A program made the position numbers and the translations under genes. Positions 9,390 through 18,182 of a stretch of DNA of 64,000 nucleotides are shown here, piece after piece (position 1 is the first letter of the stretch; each line of letters opens with the position of its first letter). The notes beneath the pieces were generated by a model. That model saw only the letters and a list, made by a program, of their open reading frames with translations. It was not told where the DNA came from and did not search any database. The DNA lies in assembly GCA_026391735.1 (NCBI GenBank), contig JAPLDL010000002.1, positions 55,832-119,831 on the forward strand, written 5' to 3'. The stretch comes from Bacteroidota bacterium. GTDB lineage: Bacteria > Bacteroidota > Bacteroidia > Bacteroidales > FEN-979.

Positions 9390-10898
9390 TTATTTCGCTA
9401 CTTCCCATGTGCTCCCGTCTTTACCGTCCTTTACCGTAATTTGCAGTTTTTGCAGGGCATCCCTGATCTGGTCTGATGTTCCCCAGTCCTTGTTCTCCCT
9501 TGAGCTCTGCCTGATCTTCAGCACAAGTTCCATAAGCCCTTTGAGGTATTCAGAATTGTTGCCAGGAAGTTCGCTTTTCAAGCCAAGTATATCAAACACA
9601 AAAGTGTTGAAGGTTTTTTTCAGTCGCTCAAGATCATCAACTGAAATACTTTCTTTATTATCATTTACCGAATTGATGATTCTGACCATCTCAAACAGGT
9701 TGGCGATCACGATTGGGCTGTTGAAATCATCGTTCATTGCCTCGTAACAGGCATCACGAAGTGCAGTGATCCGTGAATCGTGATCGGTGATCGGTGATAC
9801 TGCATCCCGGATTCCGGATCCCGGATCCCGGGCCTCTAGTTTGTCAAGGATCTCAATCGCTGCAAGCAGCCGTTTCAAGCCTTTCTCCGCTGCCTGCAAA
9901 GCCTCGTTCGAAAAATCAAGCGTACTGCGGTAATTCGCCTGGAGGATGAAAAAGCGGATTGTCATCGGGGAGTATGCCTGGGCGAGAGATGCATGAGACC
10001 CGGTGAAGAACTCATCCAAAGTAATAAAATTACCAAGCGACTTCCCCATTTTCTGGCCATTTATGGTGACCATGTTATTATGCATCCAGTATTTCACCGA
10101 CTCATGTCCGAGGGCTGCCTGGTTCTGCGCAATTTCCGATTCGTGATGGGGGAACAGCAGATCCATTCCGCCCCCGTGGATATCAAAATACTCACCCAGA
10201 TATCTTGTGCCCATTGCTGAGCATTCAATGTGCCAGCCGGGAAAACCTTCGCTCCATGGAGACGGCCATCGCATGATATGTTCGGGCTGAGCTTTTTTCC
10301 ATAAAGCAAAGTCAGCCGGATTGCGTTTTTCATCCTGTCCTTCCAGGGCCCTGGTATTCGATAAAAGATCATCCAGCACCCTGCCCGAAAGCTTGCCGTA
10401 ACTGTATTCCAGGGCATATTTTTCAACGTCAAAATATACCGATCCGTTGACTTCATATGCAAATCCTGCATCCTGTATCTTCTTGATAAATTCAATCTGT
10501 TCAATGATATGACCCGAAGCCCGTGGTTCGATACTGGGCCGTTTCACATTCAGGACATCCATGAACACGAAATACCGGTCGGCATAATATTGGGCTACCT
10601 CCATCGGTTCAAGCTGCTCAAGGCGTGCTTTCTTTGCAATCTTATCTTCCCCCTCATCCAGGTCATGCTCCAGGTGCCCAACATCGGTAATATTCCTGAC
10701 ATATCTTACTTTATACCCTAGATGAAGCAAATACCTGAAGACCAGGTCAAAGGTTATTGCCGGTCTGGCATGCCCCAGGTGCGGATCCCCGTAAACAGTG
10801 GGCCCGCAAACATACATGCCTGTAAAAGGCGGGTTCAGGGGTTCAAATTTTTCTTTGCTGCGTGAGAGGGTATTATATATATAAAGGCTTTGCTCCAT
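9390..10898 (-). CDS. cysS: Cysteinyl-tRNA synthetase
   Basis: Charges tRNA-Cys in the cytoplasm. Class I signatures are clear: the HIGH-type motif in [11 protein letters not shown], the KMSKS-type loop as KMGKS, and zinc ligands in [16 protein letters not shown] and HHESE. ATG 10898 ([11 protein letters not shown]) is chosen because this N-terminus matches Bacteroidetes CysS, and because the alternative ATG at 10916 lies almost on a TAAATTTG -7 promoter element (10918-10925) and would precede transcription. Odd: the C-terminal anticodon-binding side carries an extra hydrophilic segment ([20 protein letters not shown]) encoded by a short-repeat array at 9765-9833; related enzymes are shorter here. 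The frame stays intact, so the enzyme is probably functional. Confidence 0.95.
   Translation of the reverse strand: MEQSLYIYNTLSRSKEKFEPLNPPFTGMYVCGPTVYGDPHLGHARPAITFDLVFRYLLHLGYKVRYVRNITDVGHLEHDLDEGEDKIAKKARLEQLEPMEVAQYYADRYFVFMDVLNVKRPSIEPRASGHIIEQIEFIKKIQDAGFAYEVNGSVYFDVEKYALEYSYGKLSGRVLDDLLSNTRALEGQDEKRNPADFALWKKAQPEHIMRWPSPWSEGFPGWHIECSAMGTRYLGEYFDIHGGGMDLLFPHHESEIAQNQAALGHESVKYWMHNNMVTINGQKMGKSLGNFITLDEFFTGSHASLAQAYSPMTIRFFILQANYRSTLDFSNEALQAAEKGLKRLLAAIEILDKLEARDPGSGIRDAVSPITDHDSRITALRDACYEAMNDDFNSPIVIANLFEMVRIINSVNDNKESISVDDLERLKKTFNTFVFDILGLKSELPGNNSEYLKGLMELVLKIRQSSRENKDWGTSDQIRDALQKLQITVKDGKDGSTWEVAK
9765..9833. repeat. Degenerate short-unit array inside cysS
   Basis: Two blocks: repeats of about 8 bp related to cggtgatc (9765-9799), then repeats related to cccggatt/cccggatc (9803-9833). 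The array is in frame with cysS and encodes the non-conserved insertion before [11 protein letters not shown]. The unit style matches the intergenic arrays elsewhere in the window, but the sequence family differs. Confidence 0.7.
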
Positions 10899-10917
10899 AC
10901 CATTGAAATTCAGCATT

Positions 10918-10925
10918 CAAATTTA
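10918..10925 (-). promoter_or_regulatory. Bacteroidetes -7 element for cysS
   Basis: TAAATTTG on the minus strand is an exact TAnnTTTG match, 20-28 bp upstream of the chosen cysS start. No clear -33 TTTG was found at the right distance. It supports starting translation at 10898. Confidence 0.5.
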
Positions 10926-11030
10926 AGGGAGATTTTTCAGAAAAGTATTTAAATATTTCCCTGGCCGACCGAAATTCTTGAAAGTAATCTGTCCCCCGGT
11001 TCAGTTATTCCTGACATAAAGCAACAGGGG

Positions 11031-11462
11031 CTATTTTACTTCAACGCTACACTTTATCCCCAGTTTCTTGCATACCCCCTGGATGGCATTAACCGTAAGT
11101 TCCATCGTCTTCGTGGAAGGCTGGACCGAATCGGTGGCCGAGACGGTGATTTGGCAGAGGGCTCTATCGAGGGAGTCGACTTTCATTTTTACCTGGGCGG
11201 TGCCGGTGGTAAAGCTCACTGCCTTTTTGGCGTCATCCCTGCCTGTCATCTTTATCTTCGGGGCTGTTGTCACGGTATCGGTCATCGCACGGTACACCTT
11301 GGATGTTTTTGCATCAAGCACGACCACCGAGATTGCGGCATTCTGGGTGTGACTGCTCTTGATCTTCCTCGCAAGCGCAATAAACTGGGCGCCGGCTGTT
11401 ATAAAACTGAAAGCCAGTAATATGGTCAGGATAGAGTGAATGTAAAATCTTTGTGTTTTCAT
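11031..11462 (-). CDS. Small secreted protein of unknown function
   Basis: 143 residues from ATG 11462 (MKTQRFYIHSIL). The frame extends further upstream to 11633, but that stretch overlaps the divergent glycosyltransferase gene, and the chosen start gives a proper signal peptide ending ITAGAQ. The mature part is rich in Lys, Thr and Val with beta-strand character. It contains two Cys near the C-terminus (VCKKLGIKCSVEVK) that could pair if periplasmic. I do not recognise a family. It stands alone between cysS (113 bp gap) and a divergent gene. Confidence 0.65.
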   Translation of the reverse strand: MKTQRFYIHSILTILLAFSFITAGAQFIALARKIKSSHTQNAAISVVVLDAKTSKVYRAMTDTVTTAPKIKMTGRDDAKKAVSFTTGTAQVKMKVDSLDRALCQITVSATDSVQPSTKTMELTVNAIQGVCKKLGIKCSVEVK

Positions 11463-11539
11463 GGGATGGATATTGGCATTGACTGTATACAAAGTATTGG
11501 CTAAAATACTGAATATCTCTTTCTTCTCAAGGGGATTAC

Positions 11540-13147
11540 TTGCGTATAAAAATGAAAAAATATTTATTTTTACATTGGATTTTCTTTCAACTTCCCATGG
11601 CCACAAATCCCACAACAGCCTCACGTCTTTCACCCTGGGTTTACTTTATAGCATTGTTCAACGTTTGTCTGCACCTGGCATTCTATAATACACTTGGGTT
11701 TCACAGGGATGAACTTTTGTATTTCTCTTTAGGACAGCACCTGAACGCGGGATATGCCTCGGTCCCTCCTTTCATTGGCTTCATAGCCTGGCTGATGATC
11801 AATACTTTGGGCTATTCTCTTTTTGCTTGCAGGATCATTCCCATTCTTCTGGGGGGCCTTATGGTTATTCTCACCGGCGCAATTGCAAGGGAACTTAAGG
11901 CGAAACAGTATGCACAGGTCCTCGCTGCGATCGCTTTTGTGGTCACTCCCTTCAACCTGCGTACATATATGCTGTTCATGCCGGTCTGTTTCGACTGCTT
12001 CTTCTGGAGCCTGATCCTTTTCATCATGCTGAGATGGATCAATACCCGCGAAAATAAATATCTTCTGTACATGGGCCTTGCCGCCGGCCTGGCAATGCTC
12101 AACAAGTACCTTATTGCTGTCGAGCTGTTTGCAATACTGATAATGTTTGCATTCTCTTCTTACAGGAAGATCTTTTTAAACAAATATTTCTATTTTGCCT
12201 GCCTTCTGGCACTGATCGTTTTTTTGCCTAACCTTATCTGGCAACTGAAAAACAATCTTCCTGTGCTTACCCATATGCATGCACTCCACGACAACCAGCT
12301 GGTGCATGTCGACCGTATCGCATTTTTCACAGACCAGCTGTTCATCGTGGTAATGGCAGCCCTTCTGGTAATCCCCGGTCTCCTGTATATGGGATTTGCC
12401 GGAACCATGAAACAATATCGTCCGCTTTTCCTGGCCAGTATAATTTCACTTCTCATCATCGCCATTCTGAGGGGGAAAAGTTACTATACTATCGGCCTGT
12501 TCCCATTCTGGATTGCGGCAGGCGGAGTGTTTTGGGAAACACGTCTGAAAAGCATTGTATCCCGCATCCTGCTTCCTGCATCTATGATTTTATTCACGAT
12601 TCCAATCCTTCCCATGGGTATTCCTGTTTATCATGCTCCTAAGCTGGCGGATTACTTTGCAGGTGCAAAACGGACGACTGGCTTTGACATGGCTCTTCGC
12701 TGGGAAACCGGCCGAATTCATTCTCTGCCCCAGGATTATGCCGATATGCTGGGATGGGAAGAGATCGCTGCAGGTACGGCAAAAGCATATTCTCGGGTTC
12801 CGGATAAAAAATCCTGCATGATCTATGCCGAATATTACGGACGGGCGGGAGCAGTCATGGTACTTGGGAAAAAATACCATCTTCCCGAACCGGTCTGCTT
12901 TTCAGAAAGCTTTTTCTACTGGTTCCCACGCCATCCGCAGACAGAAATTAAAACTTTGATCTATATCAACGATGAACTGGGGGAGGATATTCATGATCTG
13001 TTCGCAGACTGCCGCCTTATAAACCGTGTAAGCGATACGCTTGCAAGGGAATATGGTACCGGTGTATGGCTTTGTACAAACCCGCGAACAAGCTTCAACG
13101 CTTTCTGGAAACATCGTATCCCTCAGATAACCGATCCGTTCAGGTAA
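11540..13147 (+). CDS. GT39/ArnT-type membrane glycosyltransferase
   Basis: 535 residues, or about 516 if translation begins at ATG 11597 (MATNPTTASRL), which is equally possible. About ten or more hydrophobic helices fill residues 25-370, and a soluble C-terminal domain follows. The first extracytoplasmic loop carries the acidic pair in GFHRDELLYFSLGQHL, the catalytic D-E signature of dolichyl/undecaprenyl-phosphate-dependent GT-C mannosyl- and aminoarabinosyl-transferases. Such enzymes move a sugar from a polyprenyl-phosphate donor to lipid, glycan or protein on the outer face of the inner membrane. Acceptor unknown. It is divergent from the small secreted protein, and tdh follows 114 bp downstream. 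Confidence 0.82.
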   Translation: MRIKMKKYLFLHWIFFQLPMATNPTTASRLSPWVYFIALFNVCLHLAFYNTLGFHRDELLYFSLGQHLNAGYASVPPFIGFIAWLMINTLGYSLFACRIIPILLGGLMVILTGAIARELKAKQYAQVLAAIAFVVTPFNLRTYMLFMPVCFDCFFWSLILFIMLRWINTRENKYLLYMGLAAGLAMLNKYLIAVELFAILIMFAFSSYRKIFLNKYFYFACLLALIVFLPNLIWQLKNNLPVLTHMHALHDNQLVHVDRIAFFTDQLFIVVMAALLVIPGLLYMGFAGTMKQYRPLFLASIISLLIIAILRGKSYYTIGLFPFWIAAGGVFWETRLKSIVSRILLPASMILFTIPILPMGIPVYHAPKLADYFAGAKRTTGFDMALRWETGRIHSLPQDYADMLGWEEIAAGTAKAYSRVPDKKSCMIYAEYYGRAGAVMVLGKKYHLPEPVCFSESFFYWFPRHPQTEIKTLIYINDELGEDIHDLFADCRLINRVSDTLAREYGTGVWLCTNPRTSFNAFWKHRIPQITDPFR

Positions 13148-13186
13148 TTTTCATTCCCTGCCTGCTAAAAATTTCACAGAACTTCC

Positions 13187-13194
13187 TACTTTTG
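13187..13194 (+). promoter_or_regulatory. Candidate -7 promoter element for tdh
   Basis: TACTTTTG, an exact TAnnTTTG match, lies 68 bp before the tdh ATG. No convincing -33 box. If used, the repeat array at 13202-13248 would form most of the 5' leader of the mRNA. Confidence 0.45.
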
Positions 13195-13201
13195 CATCCA
13201 C

Positions 13202-13248
13202 AATTCGTAATTCGTAAATCGTAATTCGTAAATCGTAAATCGTAAATT
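13202..13248. repeat. Short-unit array (cgtaaat family) in tdh leader
   Basis: Tandem alternation of cgtaatt and cgtaaat 7-mers. Only one arm is present here, unlike the two-armed copies at 18124, 53474 and 54828. It ends 13 bp before the tdh start codon, so it may overlap the ribosome-binding region. Confidence 0.85.
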
Positions 13249-13261
13249 CTACCTCCTGAAT

Positions 13262-14209
13262 ATGGAAAAGATCCTCGTCATCGGATGTTCAGGCCAGATC
13301 GGCTCGGAACTCACACTTGAACTGCGCAAAATCTACGGGAACTCAAATGTTATTGCCACTGATATTCGTCCGGCCCCTGGGGAGATCAGCGAAAGCGGGC
13401 CCTTCGAAATACTGGATGTTCTGGATGCTTCAAAACTCCAGCTGATCTGCGAACATGAAAAAGTAACCCAGATCTATCACCTGGCTGCAATACTTTCGGG
13501 CAATGCTGAAAAACGCCCTATGCCGTCATGGGATATTAATATGCGAAGCCTGTTTAACGTTCTTGAGATCGCAAAAGAAATAAAACTAAAAAGGATCTTC
13601 TGGCCCAGCTCCATCGCCGTATTCGGCCCCACAACACCGCGTTATGATACCCCACAGTATACTGTTATGGAACCCAATACGGTTTACGGTATCAGCAAAC
13701 TTGCCGGCGAACGCTGGATTGAATATTACTTCAACAAATATGGTGTTGATACCCGCAGCCTCCGCTACCCCGGACTAATCAGTTACAAGACCGAAGCCGG
13801 TGGCGGCACTACCGACTATGCCGTTGAGATCTTTTACGAAGCCATCCTCCACCATAAATATGAATGCTTTCTTGGCCCCGACTCAGCTCTTCCCATGATG
13901 TTCATGAGCGATGCCATAAAAGCCACTATCGATGTGATGCAAGCTGACGCTTCGAAATTATCCCTGCGCTCAAGCTACAATGTGGCCGGTATCTGTTTCG
14001 ACCCGAAAACAATTGCAGCAGAAATAAAGAAACACATCCCCGATTTTGAAATTACTTACAAACCTGATTTCCGCCAGGCGATTGCAGACTCCTGGCCGGC
14101 ATGTATCGACGACAGCGTTGCCCGCAAAGACTGGGGGCTCGACTATGTGTACGACCTTGAAAAGATGACGAAAGTCATGCTCGAAGAGATCGGGAAGAAA
14201 CTGAAATAG
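13262..14209 (+). CDS. tdh: Short-chain L-threonine 3-dehydrogenase
   Basis: 315 residues. It oxidises L-threonine to 2-amino-3-oxobutyrate with NAD; Kbl (gene at 43258) then yields glycine and acetyl-CoA. It belongs to the extended short-chain (UDP-sugar epimerase-like) type, not the zinc-dependent E. coli type. Seen: N-terminal Rossmann motif GCSGQIGSE, the catalytic Ser in PSSIAVFG, YxxxK as YGISKLAGE, and the GGGTTDYAVEIFYEA segment characteristic of this threonine dehydrogenase group. It is convergent with the next gene, the two stop codons being almost adjacent (14209 and 14211). Confidence 0.9.
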   Translation: MEKILVIGCSGQIGSELTLELRKIYGNSNVIATDIRPAPGEISESGPFEILDVLDASKLQLICEHEKVTQIYHLAAILSGNAEKRPMPSWDINMRSLFNVLEIAKEIKLKRIFWPSSIAVFGPTTPRYDTPQYTVMEPNTVYGISKLAGERWIEYYFNKYGVDTRSLRYPGLISYKTEAGGGTTDYAVEIFYEAILHHKYECFLGPDSALPMMFMSDAIKATIDVMQADASKLSLRSSYNVAGICFDPKTIAAEIKKHIPDFEITYKPDFRQAIADSWPACIDDSVARKDWGLDYVYDLEKMTKVMLEEIGKKLK

Positions 14210-14210
14210 G

Positions 14211-14792
14211 TCAGGTATAATATCTAACCATAGGCCGGTTCTTCGACTTCCGGTCAACAACCTTGAATCCGGCCCTTTCAAAGGATTTGTAAAGGCCTAT
14301 CCATGCAAAAGAATCAGGCAGCCGTTTTGTTGTGGGAATGGTAGGATATGCTTCTATGATCTTTATTCCTTCTTCACGGGCATATGAGATGACCCCCTCA
14401 AGCAAAGCAACTGAAACACCGTTATTTCTGAAATCTTTATGGATGAACATGCAGGGGATCGACCATACCTGGTTATTGTCGATGGGTTTGTGAACCCTCG
14501 ACCTGCCTAGCTTTATAAAATCCTCACGGGGTGCAAAAGCACACCACGCTATAGCTTGCCCTTCACACAACGCCAGTATGCCAGCCGGGTTGCCTTCATC
14601 AACGACCTCCTTCATGGCCCGCTTGTTTCCATCTTCAAACTTTCCTTCTTTAAAATCACCTGGCGACAGGCGATAAAACATACACCAGCAGTTACCACAG
14701 GCACCCCTGGGCCCGAAAAGCTGTTCGAATAAGACCCAGTTATTGCTGTTCAGGGGTTCAAATTTAAGATCTGTTATAAAAATTTCATTCAT
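14211..14792 (-). CDS. GNAT-family N-acetyltransferase
   Basis: 193 residues. The acetyl-CoA-binding signature is visible as HKDFRNNGVSVALLEG (R/Q-x-x-G-x-A-like), preceded by a beta-strand IPCMFI and followed by the helix/strand pair of a GNAT fold. A Cys-rich stretch (GACGNCWCMFY) at about residues 30-40 recurs in a subgroup of uncharacterised GNATs. Substrate unknown. Its start overlaps the end of the upstream DUF2339 gene by 8 bp, so the two are probably co-translated. Confidence 0.8.
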   Translation of the reverse strand: MNEIFITDLKFEPLNSNNWVLFEQLFGPRGACGNCWCMFYRLSPGDFKEGKFEDGNKRAMKEVVDEGNPAGILALCEGQAIAWCAFAPREDFIKLGRSRVHKPIDNNQVWSIPCMFIHKDFRNNGVSVALLEGVISYAREEGIKIIEAYPTIPTTKRLPDSFAWIGLYKSFERAGFKVVDRKSKNRPMVRYYT

Positions 14793-17187
14793 CCTTATGA
14801 TCCTCGAAGATTACTTTCCTGTATTTGGTATATAAGAATGAAATGATCAGCAATAATACCCCAAGCACGATAAAAACAATAGTTTTGGCAATAGTGTCAA
14901 GTGTAGAAAGATCATAGAAAAAGAGTTTTAGCAGAGTAAGAGAGAAAAGAACAATGGCCCCGATCCGAAGATGCAGCTTCTTTTTCCAAATGCCAAGGAC
15001 AATCAGGAATACCGAATACAACCCGAACAGAATGCTTAAACCCAGCTTGTATGACTGTTCTGATCCTGAAAGGTCCATCCAGTTGATCAGCTCATTACTG
15101 ATTACCGTAAGCAGGGTGATATGCAGGAAAATATCAAATTCCATCAGCAAATCCGTGCCGAGGAATTCCTGTCTAACATAGCTGTAAACAGAAAAAAGTA
15201 AAACTGCAAGGAAAGCAAACAACACATACCTTATACCAATAAGCATCACACCGCAATAAAAATATTTAGACAATTCCTGGGCGAGGTAGCTTTCACGCAG
15301 GCTTCCCAGGGCAATCAGTCCAACGGAAAGGCACAAACCCACCGCAGCCAGACTGAATCCCAGGTTAATAAGCCCGAATACGCTTTTTTTCAACCAGCGG
15401 ATATTCACATAGGAAAGGAGTGAAAGAAAAAGCATTGAATAGACAAGGATTGATATGGTTTTATAATTAGGTATGTTCTCGTTGGTAAAATGCTGCAATC
15501 CTGAAACAGGATCATTAACATTCAAAGTGCTTGAAACGATCAGCTGGTTCCAGTAGGCGGATATTTCAAGGTAGAATGTAAAATACACAACTATAAGAAA
15601 TATTGAGGGGATGAAGAAGTTCATTATCCGGTGAACCGAAAGTTGCCATCCTGCAGCCAGAGTGGTTTTTTTACTCCTGTTGATAAGATTAATGAATGCG
15701 AATGAAGCGATGAACAACATCGAGGTCAGGAAATTCAGGTTGAAAAGGGGAATGAATTTTTCCCCTGCAGGCCACACGCCATCAGTGTGATAAGTACCCT
15801 TCCAGCCAACCATAATACAGAAAAAAGCCAGTATCATCAGAGCATATGAAAGCATCTCATAAACAGAGGTGTTTCTGGTCCTGCCAACCCAGAACAGAGT
15901 TGCAGCCTCCGCCGCCCATAACATTGTCACCCAGTTCCCATCGAGCTGTACAGGGATGGCAATGGTTAAAAACGAAATGACCAAGGCGGCAGTGAAGTAA
16001 AACAGGTTTTTATCGGACTCTTTTACCCTGAATATCAATATACTTACAAAAAAATGGATCAAGCCGTTGACCACGGTAAACAATCCCAGAAAATCCTCTC
16101 CTCTTATGTTTTGTCTTAAGATTGAATACCCCAGTCCGTAAAACAAAGCAGAATTCGCAAGCAACAGCAGGATGTCGTCAATCCTGAATTTCTCTTTCTT
16201 CAGAAGTTTATAGGAAAGAAAGATGGTATAAAACGTCACGAAGAAGATGCAAATAAAAATCCATGCCAAGCCGAAATGGATCAAATTGTCGTACTTCGGC
16301 ACGAACCAGGTAATGAAGATCAGCCAGCTGAGGAAAAAAGAAGAATGATACAGGGGTTTCCAGTATTTCCTGAACGCTATGAAAAGAATGCCCGTATTGA
16401 TTATGGCCATATAGCTGAATAAAATGACCACCTTCCCCGAACTGTCACTTAAAAGGAAAGGTACTGCATAAGCTCCGACCAGCCCGATATGCGCGATGAC
16501 CTGCCTGTTATAAGCCACCGCTGCCATAACCGTGAAAACAGTGAATAAAACCATCAGGACAAAGGTGAGTGTAAGCGGGATCAGGGCATAGAAACTATAG
16601 GCAGCGAAAGTGATGAAATACATGATGGCCATGGATCCGCTAAGCAGGACGGCACTGAAATTTAAATATTCTTTCTTAAGGCGGATGGCGAATCCCAGTA
16701 ATCCCAACCCAATGATGTACCCGAGAATGATCCTGGTCCAGGGGCTTATCAGATCATGGTCGATGGCATATTTGGCACCAATGCCTACCCCGATCACAAG
16801 GATCACGATGCCGATCTTGTTGATCAGGTTCTCACCAATGAATTTCTCAAGGTTGGACTTTGGTTTTGGTCCATTCTCTCCCCTTGTGAAAGCTTTTCTG
16901 ACAGCCTCATTCCATAGCTCAGGTACTTCCTTCGCTGAAACCGGTTCTTCCTGCCTGGGGACCACACTTTCAAGATGTGAAACAGTTTCTTCCACGATTT
17001 CCTTTGATGGCAACTCCAGGGATTCCTTAATTACCTGTTCCTGTTTTTCGTGTTCCTTCTCCCCCGAAGCCAGGATCTGGATTTCGTTTTGCAATTCTAT
17101 TATCTGTTCCTGAAAAGATTCCTGCCTTTTCATCAACTCCGACAGCTTTTCAAGAAGCTGGTTGATCTTATCCTGATATTCATCCAT
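14785..17187 (-). CDS. DUF2339 polytopic membrane protein
   Basis: 800 residues. The N-terminal 70 residues form a predicted coiled coil (QLLEKLSELMKRQESFQEQ). A linker follows, and from about residue 120 to the end there are some 20 or more hydrophobic segments. This is the architecture of the DUF2339 family of large inner-membrane proteins. The biochemical role of the family is not established. The segment FIGENLINKIGIVILVIGV marks the start of the conserved membrane region. Overlaps the downstream GNAT gene by 8 bp. Confidence 0.85.
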   Translation of the reverse strand: MDEYQDKINQLLEKLSELMKRQESFQEQIIELQNEIQILASGEKEHEKQEQVIKESLELPSKEIVEETVSHLESVVPRQEEPVSAKEVPELWNEAVRKAFTRGENGPKPKSNLEKFIGENLINKIGIVILVIGVGIGAKYAIDHDLISPWTRIILGYIIGLGLLGFAIRLKKEYLNFSAVLLSGSMAIMYFITFAAYSFYALIPLTLTFVLMVLFTVFTVMAAVAYNRQVIAHIGLVGAYAVPFLLSDSSGKVVILFSYMAIINTGILFIAFRKYWKPLYHSSFFLSWLIFITWFVPKYDNLIHFGLAWIFICIFFVTFYTIFLSYKLLKKEKFRIDDILLLLANSALFYGLGYSILRQNIRGEDFLGLFTVVNGLIHFFVSILIFRVKESDKNLFYFTAALVISFLTIAIPVQLDGNWVTMLWAAEAATLFWVGRTRNTSVYEMLSYALMILAFFCIMVGWKGTYHTDGVWPAGEKFIPLFNLNFLTSMLFIASFAFINLINRSKKTTLAAGWQLSVHRIMNFFIPSIFLIVVYFTFYLEISAYWNQLIVSSTLNVNDPVSGLQHFTNENIPNYKTISILVYSMLFLSLLSYVNIRWLKKSVFGLINLGFSLAAVGLCLSVGLIALGSLRESYLAQELSKYFYCGVMLIGIRYVLFAFLAVLLFSVYSYVRQEFLGTDLLMEFDIFLHITLLTVISNELINWMDLSGSEQSYKLGLSILFGLYSVFLIVLGIWKKKLHLRIGAIVLFSLTLLKLFFYDLSTLDTIAKTIVFIVLGVLLLIISFLYTKYRKVIFEDHKDE

Positions 17188-17277
17188 ATTATACCTATTT
17201 CCAGTGTTTTACAAATCGTAAAAACAAGTAATGGTAGATCGTGTACCCGGACAGGACACGGTGGTTGAGGCAGTTTC

Positions 17278-18123
17278 TTAAGATATAACCGCTGCCAGCG
17301 GCAGAGTCTCTTTCAGTCTTACTCCTTTTTCTGTTTCCTGCACAGTGCAGCATTCATGAAGTATGTCGTGCTCAAAAAACAGAATATATCCTTTTTGTGC
17401 AGCTTCCTTCATGAAAATTTCCTTTTCCATAAGGGTGATCAAAGGGCGTGTGTCATACGACATCACAAAAGGTAATGGAATATGCGCTGCCGAAGGCAGC
17501 AGATCGGCCATGTATACGATCGTTTTGTCGCCATAACGTAAATGTGGCAGGACTTGTCCCTCGGTATGCCCGAAGAACATACGCAATACTATGCCCGGGT
17601 ATATTTCAGTATCCTTATCAACCAGGTTCAGCCTCCCTTTTTCTTTTATCGGATATATGTTTTCTTTAAGGAAAGAGGCCTTCTCCCTGTTATTCGGATT
17701 GGTGGCCCAGTCCCACTGCTGGCGGCTGGTCCAATAGGTTGCGTTTGGAAAAGCCGGGATATAATCCGAGCGGTCTTCATTCCATTTCACAGCGCCCCCG
17801 CAATGGTCAAAATGCAGGTGTGTCAGGATCACATCCGTGATATCATCCGCAGTAAAACCAAGAGCAGCAAGGGATTTATCCAGGCTGTCGTCACCGTTCA
17901 GGTAATAATTCGAGAAGAATTTTTCGCTTTGCTTCTCGCCAATCCCGCAGTCGATAAGGATTTTCCGCTGCCCGTCCTCAACCAGCAGGCAGCGCATGCT
18001 CCAATTGCAAAGATTATTTTCATCGCAGGGATAGAGTTTGCTCCACATCACCTTGGGAACAACACCGAACATAGCGCCCCCGTCGAGCTTGAGATTACCG
18101 GTATTTATGACGTGTAATTTCAT
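17278..18123 (-). CDS. Metallo-beta-lactamase-fold hydrolase (AHL-lactonase-like)
   Basis: 281 residues, no signal peptide. The dinuclear metal site is complete: LTHLHFDHCGG (HxHxDH), the later His in FFGHTEGQ, the bridging Asp in YMADLLPS, and a final His near FFEHDI. Sequence style fits the N-acyl-homoserine-lactonase/quorum-quenching branch, but many members have other ester or lactone substrates. It lies downstream of the butyrate kinase operon, separated by a hairpin-forming repeat array (18124-18180), and may be its distal gene. Confidence 0.8.
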   Translation of the reverse strand: MKLHVINTGNLKLDGGAMFGVVPKVMWSKLYPCDENNLCNWSMRCLLVEDGQRKILIDCGIGEKQSEKFFSNYYLNGDDSLDKSLAALGFTADDITDVILTHLHFDHCGGAVKWNEDRSDYIPAFPNATYWTSRQQWDWATNPNNREKASFLKENIYPIKEKGRLNLVDKDTEIYPGIVLRMFFGHTEGQVLPHLRYGDKTIVYMADLLPSAAHIPLPFVMSYDTRPLITLMEKEIFMKEAAQKGYILFFEHDILHECCTVQETEKGVRLKETLPLAAVIS

Positions 18124-18180
18124 TTACGAATTACGAATTACAATTTACGAATGAGCTGATTCAATCGTAAATCGTAAATT
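18124..18180. repeat. Two-armed short-unit array (cgtaaat family) between buk and the MBL gene
   Basis: Left arm of ttacgaa/ttacaat units and right arm of cgtaaat units, separated by a short centre (gagctgattc). The right 18 nt are the near-perfect complement of the left arm, so the transcript could fold into a long stem. Fills almost the whole intergenic gap. Confidence 0.88.
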
Positions 18181-18182
18181 AT

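Noticed and set aside
10899..10916. Upstream ATG as start of cysS
   Set aside because: It lies next to the -7 element (10918-10925), so would not be in the mRNA, and the downstream ATG matches the family N-terminus.
11463..11633. N-terminal extension of the small secreted protein
   Set aside because: It overlaps the divergent glycosyltransferase and would bury the signal peptide.
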